Notes under the pieces: model-generated
The model's input: only the letters and a program-made list of their open reading frames with translations
Databases searched by the model: none
Told to the model about the DNA's origin: nothing
Program-made: the position numbers and the translations under genes
Shown: positions 33,480 through 43,120 of the stretch, piece by piece
How the letters are laid out: each line of letters begins with the position of its first letter
How positions within the stretch are numbered: position 1 is the stretch's first letter
DNA from: CAYMGM01 sp964390005
GTDB lineage: Bacteria > Pseudomonadota > Alphaproteobacteria > UBA9219
Length of the DNA stretch: 64,000 nt
Direction of reading: 5' to 3'
NCBI GenBank assembly: GCA_964390005.1
Contig: CAYMGM010000007.1
Coordinates: 13,451 to 77,450, forward strand

Positions 33480-34682
33480 ATGCGTAAAGTTCTTCTGGCT
33501 ACCACAGCCTTGGTTGCCTTTGCTGGCGCCGCTCAGGCCGCTGAGTCGCCCATCACGATCAATGTCGGCGGTTACGTCGATTTCCGTGCAGCTTTGATGA
33601 GCGGTGTTAACACATCGTCCACCAGCAGCCACGTCGGTGAAAGCGCCCGTCACGGTGACTTCGAAACCGAATATCGCATTAACATGGCCGCCGAAGGCAA
33701 GGCCGCTCATGGCATCGAATACGGCGCCATGGTCAGCTTGTGGAACGGCAAAGGCTACAACTCGAACACGGGCGCTGATAACGCCGGTGGCAACCAAGTC
33801 CGCGAAGATCAGGCTTATGTCTGGATGTCGGGCAACTGGGGTAAAGTTATCTTCGGTGACGAACACGGCGCTTCGGATCTGTACACCTATGCTCCGACCG
33901 TTGGCGAAGGCCAGATCGATGGTTCCTACACGAACTTCACCGATCAAGGTCAGCTCCGCTTGATGCACCCCACTTACTTCGACGCGACAGAAAACGCCAC
34001 CAAGGCGACCTACTACACGCCGAAAGTTGGCAATGCGAACCACAAAGTTCAATTGGGTGTCAGCTACACGCCGAACTTCACCGAGCAAGGCGAGCAGACC
34101 TATCTGACCAACACGCAAGCGACAGCGAACACCTACAAGAACGCCACGGAAGAAACGGTCCGTTACACGGGTCAATTCGGTTCGGTCGGTGCGGTTGTTG
34201 CCGGTATCATGGCGACGGGTGAAGGCAACGACACCACGCTTTCCACCTCGATGACGGGCGCGACGAAAGTCCGTGATTACTTCGGTTGGGGCCTCGGTTC
34301 GCAGTTGACCTACGCTGGCTTCACGCTCGGCGGTGGCTACACGAACGCCGGTCATCTTGGCACCGTTTCCGGTCAGGAAAAGGAACAGGACGTTTGGACC
34401 GCTGGCTTGAAGTATGAAATGGACAAGGTTGCTGTGGCCGTCAATGGCTTGCAGGGCCGTGGCTATAACAATGGCTTCGACATTGCTGGCTCGACAGCGA
34501 ACATGGGCTCGTATGATTATGTCCGTGACTATCGTGCGGTTGGCTTCGGTGCCACCTACACATGGTTCCCCGGCATGACGACGGCTGCTGACGTGGTTGT
34601 CTATGACCAGAAGCGTGACGATCTGCCCAACGACAAAATCGCGGGCAACGTCATGATGCTGAGCCAGAAGCTGGCCTTCTAA
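33480..34682 (+). CDS. Outer-membrane porin
   Basis: 400 residues. A 20-residue signal peptide ends AQA, followed by alternating amphipathic strands such as ITINVGGYVDFRAAL and the family block EDQAYVWMSGNWGKVIFGDE. The C-terminus ends in Phe (LSQKLAF), as expected for BamA-recognised beta-barrels. GAGGGGG lies seven to twelve bases before the ATG. Third positions are strongly biased and differ from nearby genes, as is common for highly expressed porins. Likely the major general diffusion channel. Confidence 0.9.
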   Translation: MRKVLLATTALVAFAGAAQAAESPITINVGGYVDFRAALMSGVNTSSTSSHVGESARHGDFETEYRINMAAEGKAAHGIEYGAMVSLWNGKGYNSNTGADNAGGNQVREDQAYVWMSGNWGKVIFGDEHGASDLYTYAPTVGEGQIDGSYTNFTDQGQLRLMHPTYFDATENATKATYYTPKVGNANHKVQLGVSYTPNFTEQGEQTYLTNTQATANTYKNATEETVRYTGQFGSVGAVVAGIMATGEGNDTTLSTSMTGATKVRDYFGWGLGSQLTYAGFTLGGGYTNAGHLGTVSGQEKEQDVWTAGLKYEMDKVAVAVNGLQGRGYNNGFDIAGSTANMGSYDYVRDYRAVGFGATYTWFPGMTTAADVVVYDQKRDDLPNDKIAGNVMMLSQKLAF

Positions 34683-34724
34683 TGGTTCTCTGACGGTTTT
34701 CCGTCAGGCATCATCTAAGAACAG

Positions 34725-34753
34725 GGGCGGTAGCGTTTGCTACCGCCCTTTTT
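34725..34753 (+). terminator. Intrinsic terminator of the porin gene
   Basis: GGGCGGTAGC, GTTT loop, GCTACCGCCC then TTTTT. A smaller hairpin (CTGACGG TTTT CCGTCAG) precedes it just after the stop. Confidence 0.92.
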
Positions 34754-34859
34754 CTATGTATTTTTCAATGTCTTCGTGCTGGGGTGCCAAGGTCTCTGTT
34801 TCTGGGGGTTGTAATTAAGCCGGGCAGGGGCCATGTGTAGAAGGCAAAAGGAGAAAAAG

Positions 34860-35468
34860 ATGACCGACGTATCTCAGTTAGACATGCCATCCCAAGGCGT
34901 TGATGCACGCTATTGGCGCGGAACGACTATTTTATGCGTTCGAAAAGGTGATTCGGTTGTCATGGCCGGTGACGGCCAAGTTTCCATGGGCGCAACCATT
35001 GTCAAAGGAAACGCACGAAAGGTAAGGCGTCTTTCCGTTGGAAATAGCGGGCATGACGTTATTGCGGGTTTTGCTGGCGCAACAGCTGATGCGTTTGCGC
35101 TGTTTGAGCGCCTGGAAGCCAAACTAGAAAAACATCAAGGCCAACTGATGCGCGCTTGCGTTGAAATGGCCAAAGATTGGCGCACGGATCGCTATCTCCG
35201 CCGTTTGGAAGCTATGCTGGCCGTCGCAGATACCGAAACGAGCTTGATTTTATCGGGAACGGGCGACGTTTTAGAACCAGAAGACGGCATTATCGGCATC
35301 GGCTCGGGTGGTTCTTTTGCGATTGCGGCGGCACGTGCGCTTATTGATCTGCCTGAACTGACCGCCGAGCAAATTGCCCGCAAAAGCATGGCCATTGCGG
35401 CAGGCATTTGCGTGTACACCAACACCAATGTGACTCTTGAAACGCTAGAGAACCAAAGGAAAGCGTAA
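34860..35468 (+). CDS. hslV: ATP-dependent protease HslVU, peptidase subunit
   Basis: 202 residues from the ATG at 34860 (AAAGGAG upstream). The proteasome-type fold shows the catalytic Thr in RGTTILCVRKG after a pro-segment of about 20 residues. GDGQVSMGATIVKGNARKVR, GFAGATADAFALFERLE, GIGSGGSFAIAAARAL are family blocks. It forms the degradation chamber that works with HslU, whose gene begins one base after the stop. Confidence 0.97.
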   Translation: MTDVSQLDMPSQGVDARYWRGTTILCVRKGDSVVMAGDGQVSMGATIVKGNARKVRRLSVGNSGHDVIAGFAGATADAFALFERLEAKLEKHQGQLMRACVEMAKDWRTDRYLRRLEAMLAVADTETSLILSGTGDVLEPEDGIIGIGSGGSFAIAAARALIDLPELTAEQIARKSMAIAAGICVYTNTNVTLETLENQRKA

Positions 35469-35469
35469 C

Positions 35470-36786
35470 ATGAACGCTCTGACGCCTAAAGAAACGGTCC
35501 AAGAACTTAACAAACACATCATCGGGCAGAACGACGCCAAGCGTGCTGTTGCCATTGCCCTGCGCAACCGCTGGCGTCGTATGCAGTTGCCGGAAGCTTT
35601 GCGCGATGAAGTTCTGCCGAAAAATATTCTGATGATGGGCCCGACGGGCGTTGGAAAAACCGAAATCGCGCGGCGTTTGGCAAAACTAGCCGATGCGCCT
35701 TTTATCAAAGTCGAAGCGACAAAGTTCACGGAAGTGGGTTATGTCGGGCGCGATGTTGAGCAAATTGTACGGGATTTAATGGAAGTTTCGCTAAAGATGC
35801 TGCGTGAAAAAGCGCGACGGACCATCGGCGAGGCGGCGCAAACGGCGGCGCAAGAGCGCATTTTAACAGCCCTTGTCGGCGAAAGCGCTCAACCAGAAAC
35901 GCGAGTCAAGTTTCGCCATATGCTTGAAGCGAACGAGCTTGACGACCGTGAAATCGAGATCGACGTTCAAGACAATTCCGCGAATGCCATGCCGACCTTT
36001 GACATTCCCGGCATGCCGGGCGCGCAAATGGGCATGCTGAATATCGGCGATATGTTTGGCAAGGCATTTGGCCCGCGCACAAAAAAGAAAAAAATGACCG
36101 TCCGCGAAGCCCGGCGTCTGATCCCGGAAGAAGAAGCCGAAGCGCGAACAGATCAAGACAAGCTAATTGGCGATGCGATAACGGCTGTCGAGCAAAACGG
36201 CATTGTCTTTCTTGACGAGATCGACAAAATAGCGGCGCGTAGCGATGGCGTGCGCGGCGGCGGCGATGTCAGCCGGGAAGGGGTGCAACGCGATCTTCTG
36301 CCCTTGATCGAAGGCACCAGCGTCTCGACCAAATACGGCATGGTGCATACGGATCATATTCTGTTCATCGCTTCTGGCGCTTTTCACCTGGCAAAACCGT
36401 CCGACCTGTTACCTGAATTGCAAGGACGGTTGCCCATACGGGTTGAACTTGCCGCGCTTTCCGAAGACGATTTCAAGCGTATATTGGTTGAGCCGGAAGC
36501 CAGCCTGATCAAGCAATACAGCGCCCTGATGCAGACCGAAGGCGTTGACTTAACCTTTACCGATGGCGCGATTGAAAAACTCGCCCGCCTGGCCAAAGAA
36601 GTTAACGCCAGTGTCGAAAATATCGGTGCGCGACGGCTTCATACGCTCCTTGAAAAATTGCTGGAAGATATCAGCTTTGAGGCCAGCGAAAAAGCGGGGA
36701 CGGCTTTGTGCGTGGACGAAGCCTATGTCGATGCGCACTTAACGGGCTTTGCAAAGAACATGGACCTTTCGAAGTTCATTCTCTAA
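35470..36786 (+). CDS. hslU: ATP-dependent protease HslVU, ATPase subunit
   Basis: 438 residues. N-terminal PKETVQELNKHIIGQNDAKR, Walker A GPTGVGKTEIARRLAK, pore motif GYVGRD, Walker B VFLDEIDKIA and sensor ELQGRLPIRVEL. The C-terminal KFIL tail normally docks into HslV to activate it. The intermediate I domain is present between Walker A and B. Ribosome site AAAGGAA overlaps the end of hslV. Confidence 0.98.
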   Translation: MNALTPKETVQELNKHIIGQNDAKRAVAIALRNRWRRMQLPEALRDEVLPKNILMMGPTGVGKTEIARRLAKLADAPFIKVEATKFTEVGYVGRDVEQIVRDLMEVSLKMLREKARRTIGEAAQTAAQERILTALVGESAQPETRVKFRHMLEANELDDREIEIDVQDNSANAMPTFDIPGMPGAQMGMLNIGDMFGKAFGPRTKKKKMTVREARRLIPEEEAEARTDQDKLIGDAITAVEQNGIVFLDEIDKIAARSDGVRGGGDVSREGVQRDLLPLIEGTSVSTKYGMVHTDHILFIASGAFHLAKPSDLLPELQGRLPIRVELAALSEDDFKRILVEPEASLIKQYSALMQTEGVDLTFTDGAIEKLARLAKEVNASVENIGARRLHTLLEKLLEDISFEASEKAGTALCVDEAYVDAHLTGFAKNMDLSKFIL

Positions 36787-36925
36787 ACTGATAAACTGAT
36801 ATTCTTTCAGCAAAATATATTACAAAAAGCATTGCTAACCCTTGCTTTTTTCGGAGAACTTTTAAAACTTATCTCACCGATGAGGGCTGTTCGGGCGGTC
36901 TGGCACTCCACGAAAAAAGGGGACG

Positions 36926-37534
36926 TTAGGCGACATGTTCCGAGGACGACGCCTTTTGCCGTGAAAGGAAGAGGCGTCGTAAAACGATCAAAACAACCAT
37001 CGCCGTATCCAAAAAGAAAACGGTTGAAGGATAAAATGCCGTGACAAAATTAAACGGATCCATAACAGATAACCGCAAAAGCCCCGTCAAGGCATAGGCG
37101 ATAAAAAGAAGCGCTTGTTCTTCAAACGGGTTCCGCCAAACCTTTCGGAAGGTAAAAGATGTCCCGGCGGCATCAATCAGCGAGACCAAGACAACGGCAA
37201 AGATTGGATTTTTCGTCATTTGCCACAAAGGTATGGCCGAAAGCGTCAGAATAAACGTTATCCAATCCTTGCGGCTAATGTTTTTGTCGCCGTGCTTCAG
37301 CGATAAAAGAAAAATCGTAAAATAGACCGGCAAGCAAACCAAAAGACTTATCCCGCCAATCCACGCTTCTTCGAAAAAAATGGCTGCTGTCGCAATCGAC
37401 TGTAACAGCGTCCAAATGATCCACGTAAAAGCATGCGGCTTGACCTGTCCGCGGCATACATCGCGGATATAAAGCGCCATCGTGATAAACTCAATCACAA
37501 CGGCAATCGTCGCCAGAATGACATCAAACGTCAT
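36926..37534 (-). CDS. Hypothetical multi-pass membrane protein
   Basis: 202 residues with about seven hydrophobic spans. An early GQVKPHAFTWIIWTLLQSIA carries a Pro followed by aromatic and Trp residues, reminiscent of PQ-loop type transporters, and VFFLDTAMVVLIVLRRLF is the last span. A basic tail follows. No family is certain. Its start lies five bases from the stop of the Smr gene, so it may be the last gene of the Tim44-MltA-Smr group. Confidence 0.6.
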   Translation of the reverse strand: MTFDVILATIAVVIEFITMALYIRDVCRGQVKPHAFTWIIWTLLQSIATAAIFFEEAWIGGISLLVCLPVYFTIFLLSLKHGDKNISRKDWITFILTLSAIPLWQMTKNPIFAVVLVSLIDAAGTSFTFRKVWRNPFEEQALLFIAYALTGLLRLSVMDPFNFVTAFYPSTVFFLDTAMVVLIVLRRLFLSRQKASSSEHVA

Positions 37535-37538
37535 GGAA

Positions 37539-38039
37539 TTATTCCTTCGCGGTTTGGCGTAATCTTAAATAAAAAGCGCCCGCGCCGCCATGGTTTGGCG
37601 CAGCCTCATGCAGCGCGGCAATATAAGGGGAAAGTTGAGCATCGGTGCACCAACGCGGAAAGTTTTGACGCAAAACCGAAGCGCCATCTTTTCCTTTGCC
37701 CGTAACGATAAGAAGGCGGCGCGCCCCGATGGCGGCTTGGCGGCGAACAAAACGAACCAAGATCGTAAAGGCCTTGTTTTGCGTTAAGCCATGAAGATCG
37801 AGCGTCGCGTCAATCGGCGTGCGTCCGCCCGCCATCGCCCGGCGCGTTTTTTTGGAGAGAGATTCGATATGCGCCTCGGCTTGACGCAGAACGAAAGGGG
37901 CAATGTCCTCATCATTTTTGACGCGTGGGGTCGCCTTCGTTTGTTTTTTAACCGACAGGCGACATTTCGGTTGCATTTTATCCACGCCTTGCAGATAAGC
38001 GCGCCAAGCTTCTTCGTCAGATGACGGGGGGACGATCAT
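37539..38039 (-). CDS. Smr-domain protein
   Basis: 166 residues from the ATG at 38039. The C-terminal Smr domain has LDLHGLTQNKAFTILVRFV, RRLLIVTGKGKDGASVLRQN and AAPNHGGAGAFYLRLR. Smr domains bind or nick nucleic acids. The N-terminal 70 residues are basic and linker-like. The start overlaps the mltA stop by four bases (ATGA), indicating coupling. Confidence 0.92.
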   Translation of the reverse strand: MIVPPSSDEEAWRAYLQGVDKMQPKCRLSVKKQTKATPRVKNDEDIAPFVLRQAEAHIESLSKKTRRAMAGGRTPIDATLDLHGLTQNKAFTILVRFVRRQAAIGARRLLIVTGKGKDGASVLRQNFPRWCTDAQLSPYIAALHEAAPNHGGAGAFYLRLRQTAKE

Positions 38040-39214
38040 GGCGGCGCAACCCCATTGGGAAGCAAAAGATAATACAGGCCATTGCTTTGCATACGCCCAG
38101 CCGCTTCCTCGGCTTCGGCACCGCGCCCCCAAAACAGATCGCCGCGAACAGGCCCTTTGATCGCGCCGCCCGTGTCCATGCTAAAGACAAGGCAGGGCGA
38201 GGCGGGCGCTTCGGCATCAAGCCACAAAGGAACGCCAAGCGGGATATAGTTTTTATCGACCGCAAGACTGCGCCCCGCCGTCAGCGAAAGCCCCAGCGCG
38301 CCGACAGGCTCTTTTTCCGATCGAAACTGAAAGAAGACAAAAGACGGGTTTTCGTTCATCCAGATTTGGCTTTGGTCGGGATGGGCCGCTAAAAAGGCGC
38401 GAATCTTTTGCATGGAAACGGGCCGGTCGATAACGCCGCGGTCAACTAAAACGCGGCCAATCGGCACATAAGTCCGTCCGTTCTGCGCCGCATAGCCAAG
38501 ACGCTTTTCTTGGCCCGATGGATAAAGAAGGCGGCCCGAGCCTTGAACTTCTAAAAAGAAAACATCCACGGGATCTTTCGCACAGGCCAGCATTTGCGCG
38601 CGCTGCGCCAATCCCTTTTGCACAATCGCGGCGCGATCGTCATAAGGAACAAACGAGGCGCCTTGCACTTTTCCTGTAATTGTTTTGCCTGCAAGATCCG
38701 GCGAAAAATCCTTTAGGTTTGCCCGAAGCATATCGTCGGGCTTAGCCCAAAGGGGTGTTTGATAAGGACCGTGACACGTGTCATCGGCTTCAAGTGTCGG
38801 TTCATAATAGCCTGTAAACAAACCGTCGTTCTTCTGGGCGTTTTGAATTCTATAGGGTGTGAAGGCTCCTTCAAAAAAGGCTTTGGCGTCAAGCTTGTCC
38901 ATTTGATGGGTGGCCTGACAAGCAGACTGCCAGGTTTGAACTTTTCCCGTGATTGACGCTTTTGGTCCCGCGCCAAAAAAAGCTTCTGGGCCTTTTTTAA
39001 CAGCCGCTTGGCAAAGCCGATCAAAAACGACAAACGCGTCACCCGCTTTGTTATCCTCTGTGTCCCAGCCCGGCAGAGCTCGATAGGAAAGGGGCTCCCA
39101 CTGAATCTGAGAGATCGGTTGTTTTTCCGTTGCGCATCCCGACAGAAAAAGAGCCGCAAAGAGAAAACAACCATAAAGCCGGTGACGATGACGAAGGGGA
39201 GGGTGACAAGCCAT
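38036..39214 (-). CDS. mltA: Membrane-bound lytic murein transglycosylase A
   Basis: 392 residues from the ATG at 39214, one base after the Tim44-like stop; the frame is open to 39343. Lipobox LSGC near residue 27 (GCFLFAALFLSGC). FTGYYEPTLEAD, LEVQGSGRLLYPSGQ and the 3D-domain end FSMDTGGAIKGPVRGDLFWG with its conserved Asp residues identify MltA. It cleaves peptidoglycan glycan strands at the outer membrane. Confidence 0.95.
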   Translation of the reverse strand: MACHPPLRHRHRLYGCFLFAALFLSGCATEKQPISQIQWEPLSYRALPGWDTEDNKAGDAFVVFDRLCQAAVKKGPEAFFGAGPKASITGKVQTWQSACQATHQMDKLDAKAFFEGAFTPYRIQNAQKNDGLFTGYYEPTLEADDTCHGPYQTPLWAKPDDMLRANLKDFSPDLAGKTITGKVQGASFVPYDDRAAIVQKGLAQRAQMLACAKDPVDVFFLEVQGSGRLLYPSGQEKRLGYAAQNGRTYVPIGRVLVDRGVIDRPVSMQKIRAFLAAHPDQSQIWMNENPSFVFFQFRSEKEPVGALGLSLTAGRSLAVDKNYIPLGVPLWLDAEAPASPCLVFSMDTGGAIKGPVRGDLFWGRGAEAEEAAGRMQSNGLYYLLLPNGVAPP

Positions 39215-39215
39215 C

Positions 39216-39887
39216 TTAATTGGCTCGCGTTGCAACAAGCTGCCAATTGGGATCTTCTTCGCGGCTGTCGCGCGAAAAAATCCAATCATCTTGCATTTCG
39301 ATGCTCTTTTCGGGATCTCCCGATAAAACACTTCCCGCCGCATCGCGCAAAAAGCGTTTTTGAAGCGTTGTGAAACGAACGGTTAAAAAGGCGATCATCC
39401 CCTCCAGCCGCGCTTCGACAATTTCGACTTCTTTGAACGCTTCAAGCGAAAAATGCATGGTCTGGCCAGCAAGCCGCCGCGCTTCGATATCCGCCAGAAA
39501 AGACCGCGCCACTTCGGGCGCAAGAAGACGGTTGGTCCACGCCAAATCGCCTTTGGCAAAGCCATCTAAAATCGCTTCGAAAGCGGTCCGCGCCCCAGAT
39601 AAAAACGTCTTTTCATCAAAATGGGGGTCTAAAGCCCGCCATTGGTCCAAAGCGCCAGCAAGCGAGGCCGCAGCATAACCATGGGGCGTCACCCCGGCGT
39701 CGGGTGGCAGAATTTCGGGGTCTTTTTTCGTTGGAAAAACAACAACATCTTGAGAAGAAAAGGGATTGGGTGGCGTGGCGCCAGGATCGCGGTCTTGATT
39801 AAAATCGTCTCGGCCTAAAACGGACCAAAGCCGCGCGATACAAATAACCGCTAAAATCGCAAAAAAGATCGTATCTATGGAATCCAT
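39216..39887 (-). CDS. Tim44-like domain protein
   Basis: 223 residues. One N-terminal membrane segment (IDTIFFAILAVICIARLWSV), a Pro/Asp linker, then a Tim44/TimA-like domain (FLSGARTAFEAILDGFAKGD, PEVARSFLADIEAR, RFTTLQKRFLRDAAGSV). Bacterial members are inner-membrane proteins; the alphaproteobacterial one is seen beside secB, as here, but is transcribed away from it. Confidence 0.9.
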   Translation of the reverse strand: MDSIDTIFFAILAVICIARLWSVLGRDDFNQDRDPGATPPNPFSSQDVVVFPTKKDPEILPPDAGVTPHGYAAASLAGALDQWRALDPHFDEKTFLSGARTAFEAILDGFAKGDLAWTNRLLAPEVARSFLADIEARRLAGQTMHFSLEAFKEVEIVEARLEGMIAFLTVRFTTLQKRFLRDAAGSVLSGDPEKSIEMQDDWIFSRDSREEDPNWQLVATRAN

Positions 39888-39984
39888 CGTCAGGCCTCTT
39901 TCGGGCGGCTAAAACGTCTTTGTCTCATTGTGCCAAAGCACCGGTCATGATAGGACAAAGTCGAAACAAACAGGAGTTTTTAAC

Positions 39985-40449
39985 ATGACCAACGAACAGA
40001 ATCCAATGCCCGCCGATGCCGAACAAGCGATTACCGTTAACTTGCAGTATGTGAAGGATTTTTCGTTTGAAAGCCCGAATGCACCGCAAATTTTCGGCCC
40101 GCAAGAAGCGCAGCCTCAATTAAACATCGGCGTTAACGTGCAAAGCCGGAAGTTGGCCGACAACACCTATGAAGTTCTGCTCATGTTCAAGGTCGAAACC
40201 ATGGTCCAAGACAAAACGGCTTTTATTGCCGAATTGTCTTATGGCGGTGTTTTCACTTTTCCGGCCGTTTCACCGGAACAATTGGACATGCTGCTTTTTG
40301 TGCATGCGCCGCATCTTCTTTTCCCCTTTGCGCGCAGCATTTTGTCGAATGCCGTTCGCGACGGCGGCTTCCCGCAGGTTTTCATCAACCCCATCGATTT
40401 TTATGGTTTGTATATGTCGCAAAAACAAAATCAAGGGGCAGCGGCCTAA
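39985..40449 (+). CDS. secB: Protein-export chaperone SecB
   Basis: 154 residues from the ATG at 39985 (AGGAG upstream). VNLQYVKDFSFESPNAP, INVQSRKLADNTYEVLLMF, YGGVFTFPAVSPEQLDMLLF, and LLFPFARSILSNAVRDGGFP are SecB signatures. It keeps preproteins unfolded and passes them to SecA. Divergent from the Tim44-like gene. Confidence 0.97.
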   Translation: MTNEQNPMPADAEQAITVNLQYVKDFSFESPNAPQIFGPQEAQPQLNIGVNVQSRKLADNTYEVLLMFKVETMVQDKTAFIAELSYGGVFTFPAVSPEQLDMLLFVHAPHLLFPFARSILSNAVRDGGFPQVFINPIDFYGLYMSQKQNQGAAA

Positions 40450-40463
40450 TTGCCGCAAAGGCA

Positions 40464-40498
40464 TAAAAAAAGCCGCCGAAGATTTCGGCGGCTTTTTT
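40464..40498. terminator. Bidirectional intrinsic terminator between secB and rho
   Basis: A-run, AGCCGCCGAA, GAT, TTCGGCGGCT, T-run: symmetric stem with T tracts on both strands. Confidence 0.92.
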
Positions 40499-40511
40499 GT
40501 TGGGCTTCGTC

Positions 40512-41855
40512 TTAGTCGTCGCGAGACGATGACGTTGATCCGGATGAGACACTGCCGCGCCGCGTCACTTTGGTGACCTGAACGCCGCTTTCGTTCGTGT
40601 TTTGGTTCATCGAATCGAAGAAATCGTTGTTCGTTTTGCTGTATTTCAGCTTGTCGACCAAGAACTCCATCGCATCGGTCACGCCCATCGGCATCAGCAC
40701 GCGGCGCAAGACCCACATTTTCGACATGGTGGGCTTGTCCACCAAAAGCTCTTCTTTGCGGGTGCCGGATTTCGTGATGTCGATCGCGGGGAAGGTCCGG
40801 CGATCCGACAATTTACGATCCAGAATGATTTCCGAGTTGCCCGTGCCTTTGAACTCTTCAAAGATAACTTCGTCCATACGGCTGCCCGTATCGATAAGAG
40901 CCGTCGCGATGATCGTCAGCGACCCGCCTTCTTCGATGTTGCGCGCTGCGCCAAAGAAACGCTTCGGACGCTGCAAAGCATTGGCATCGACACCACCCGT
41001 TAACACCTTGCCCGATGAAGGAACGACGGTGTTATAGGCGCGCGCCAGGCGCGTGATGCTATCCAACAAGATAACGACATTGCGCTTATGCTCGACCAAG
41101 CGTTTGGCTTTTTCGATGACCATCTCGGCCACTTGAACGTGACGCGTCGCGGGTTCGTCGAAGGTCGAGCTAATCACTTCGCCCTTAACCGAGCGCGCCA
41201 TATCCGTGACTTCTTCGGGACGTTCGTCGATCAGCAAAACGATCAAGTACGCATCCGGATGATTTTGCGAAATAGCATGCGCGATATTTTGCAGCATAAC
41301 CGTTTTGCCGGTACGCGGCGGCGCGACGATCAGCGCGCGCTGACCCATGCCCAGCGGCGAGATCAAATCAATCACGCGCGTTGTATAATCTTTTTTCGTC
41401 GGGTCTTGAATCTCAAGATGCAATCTCTCGTTCGGATAGAGCGGCGTCAGGTTATCAAAACCGATACGATGACGCGTTTTATCCGGCTCTTCGAAGTTGA
41501 TCGTGTTGACTTTCAACAGCGCAAAATAACGTTCGCCCTCTTTCGGCGATCTGATTTCGCCTTCAATCGTGTCGCCCGTGCGCAGATTAAACTTACGCAC
41601 TTGGCTCGGGGAGACGTAAATATCATCTGGCCCCGGTAAATAGTTCGATTGAGGCGAGCGTAAAAAGCCGAAACCATCGGGTAAAACTTCCAAAACGCCT
41701 TCGCCGTAAATGGCGTTATTATTTTCTGCTTCCTTTTTCAGGATCGCAAACATCATCTCTTGCTTACGCATCGCGCCAGCGTTTTCGATTTGGCGTTCTT
41801 CGGCAAAGGCAAGAAGTTCGGCGGGGGATTTTTCTTTTAATTCGCGTAAATTCAT
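40512..41855 (-). CDS. rho: Transcription termination factor Rho
   Basis: 447 residues. N-terminal Rho domain (MNLRELKEKSPAELLAFAEE), RNA-binding GFGFLRSPQSNYLPGPDDIY, Walker A APPRTGKTVMLQNIA, Walker B VVILLDSITRLARAYN, and the Q/R loops (GGVDANALQRPKRFFGAARN, TGSRMDEVIFEEFKGTGNSE). The C-terminal Arg/Ser tail after TKVTRRG is short. The 290-base leader to hemH shows no other gene and may hold autoregulatory sequence, which I cannot show. Confidence 0.98.
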   Translation of the reverse strand: MNLRELKEKSPAELLAFAEERQIENAGAMRKQEMMFAILKKEAENNNAIYGEGVLEVLPDGFGFLRSPQSNYLPGPDDIYVSPSQVRKFNLRTGDTIEGEIRSPKEGERYFALLKVNTINFEEPDKTRHRIGFDNLTPLYPNERLHLEIQDPTKKDYTTRVIDLISPLGMGQRALIVAPPRTGKTVMLQNIAHAISQNHPDAYLIVLLIDERPEEVTDMARSVKGEVISSTFDEPATRHVQVAEMVIEKAKRLVEHKRNVVILLDSITRLARAYNTVVPSSGKVLTGGVDANALQRPKRFFGAARNIEEGGSLTIIATALIDTGSRMDEVIFEEFKGTGNSEIILDRKLSDRRTFPAIDITKSGTRKEELLVDKPTMSKMWVLRRVLMPMGVTDAMEFLVDKLKYSKTNNDFFDSMNQNTNESGVQVTKVTRRGSVSSGSTSSSRDD

Positions 41856-42148
41856 CTGAAGGGCCTGTGAAGGGATTTTACAATAGGTTTGGGTTGGTGT
41901 GTTTAGTTTATGCGCGCAAATCTCTGGTTTGCAGAATCTGCGTGGCCCTGTTTGAAGGGGCTAAGGCAGATCATCTCGCTTTGTTTGAAGAGGTCCGAGC
42001 GGAATGAAAATGACGAAAAGTCTAAAACAGGTCCGCACCGGCGTTATTCAGTCAATTAAAGGAAACCGGGGGATCTGTCAAAAACTTTCATGCCCTTTTC
42101 CCCTAAAAAAAGAAAAAAACACAAGAAAAAGTTAAATTAACCAATGTA

Positions 42149-43120
42149 TTAGGTTAATTCATGGTGAACTTTTTGCGCGAGGGCCTCGATAAAAGGCGGA
42201 AAACATCCAAAAGTCGGAACACGTGTGAAAGACGGACAGCCAAGGGATAGGGCTAATTGTTTAGCTTCTTGATCTAATTCAACCAAAGTTTCGACGTGCT
42301 CGGAGACAAAGGCAATGGGCGCAACCATAATTGCTTTTTGTTCCTTTGCCGCTTGTTTGATTTCATCGGTAAGACTGGGGCCAAGCCATTTTTGAGGGCC
42401 CAAGCGACTTTGATAAACCAAACGTGTATCTTCAAAAAAGAGGCGTTGCTCTGAAAGGGCTTTAACAAGAGCTTGTACGGTCTTTTCGCATTCGTTCTGA
42501 TAAGGGTCTCCCGCAAGGATGTGGCTTAAAGGCAACCCATGCGCCGCAAGCAAAAGCCGCGTAGGTTTATTTTTATCCAAAAGATTTTTTTTGATTTGCT
42601 GAACCCATGCCGCGATAAAAAGGGGATCGTCGGGATAAGACATAATTGTCCGTACATCTGACCGATCAAAAGGTTTTTTCTGCCAAGCCTCATCAAACGC
42701 GGCCAAAGACGATCCTGTCGTCGTCCATGAAAATTGAGGATACAGCGGCAGGCGAACAATTCGATCTGGCCCATAGGCTTCCAGCAAGGGCCACACATGC
42801 GCGATAGACGGCTGGGTATAGCGCATAACGACAAAACAGCGAAGATCGTCTCCTGGGGCCAGGGACGGGCGGCAAGCAGCCTCTAAAGCGCGTGCTTGCG
42901 CTTCTGTTGTGGGTCCAAGCGGCGATCCGCCACCGAGGGTGGCATAAAGACGGCGCGAAACCGGAGCACGTAGGGAAGAGATAAGCCAAGCTAAAAAGCG
43001 ACGACGCCAAACGGTTCCAGGCAAAATAGCTGGATCGTTAAACATCGCGCGCAGAAAAGGGCGGACGTCCTTAAGAGTCTGCGGCCCCCCCATATTGAAC
43101 AAAAGAATGGCCGTTTTCAT
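42149..43120 (-). CDS. hemH: Ferrochelatase
   Basis: 323 residues from the ATG at 43120 (GGGAAG upstream; frame open to 43153). TAILLFNMGGPQTLKDVRPF, LRAMFNDPAILPG, PLYPQFSWTTTGSSLAAF, LAAHGLPLSHI with the catalytic His, and PIAFVSEHVETLVELDQE are ferrochelatase blocks. It inserts iron into protoporphyrin IX. The start lies inside the last 50 bases of hemE, so the two are probably translated together. Confidence 0.96.
   Translation of the reverse strand: MKTAILLFNMGGPQTLKDVRPFLRAMFNDPAILPGTVWRRRFLAWLISSLRAPVSRRLYATLGGGSPLGPTTEAQARALEAACRPSLAPGDDLRCFVVMRYTQPSIAHVWPLLEAYGPDRIVRLPLYPQFSWTTTGSSLAAFDEAWQKKPFDRSDVRTIMSYPDDPLFIAAWVQQIKKNLLDKNKPTRLLLAAHGLPLSHILAGDPYQNECEKTVQALVKALSEQRLFFEDTRLVYQSRLGPQKWLGPSLTDEIKQAAKEQKAIMVAPIAFVSEHVETLVELDQEAKQLALSLGCPSFTRVPTFGCFPPFIEALAQKVHHELT

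Noticed and set aside
33453..34355. Leftward 300-codon frame
   Set aside because: Antisense shadow of the porin gene, made open by its strong codon bias.
36787..36925. Gene or regulatory element between hslU and the membrane protein
   Set aside because: Only a short, weak frame and no hairpin or promoter pattern I could support.
41856..42148. Regulatory RNA upstream of rho
   Set aside because: The gap shows no clear stem or conserved motif; a long leader is possible but unsupported.
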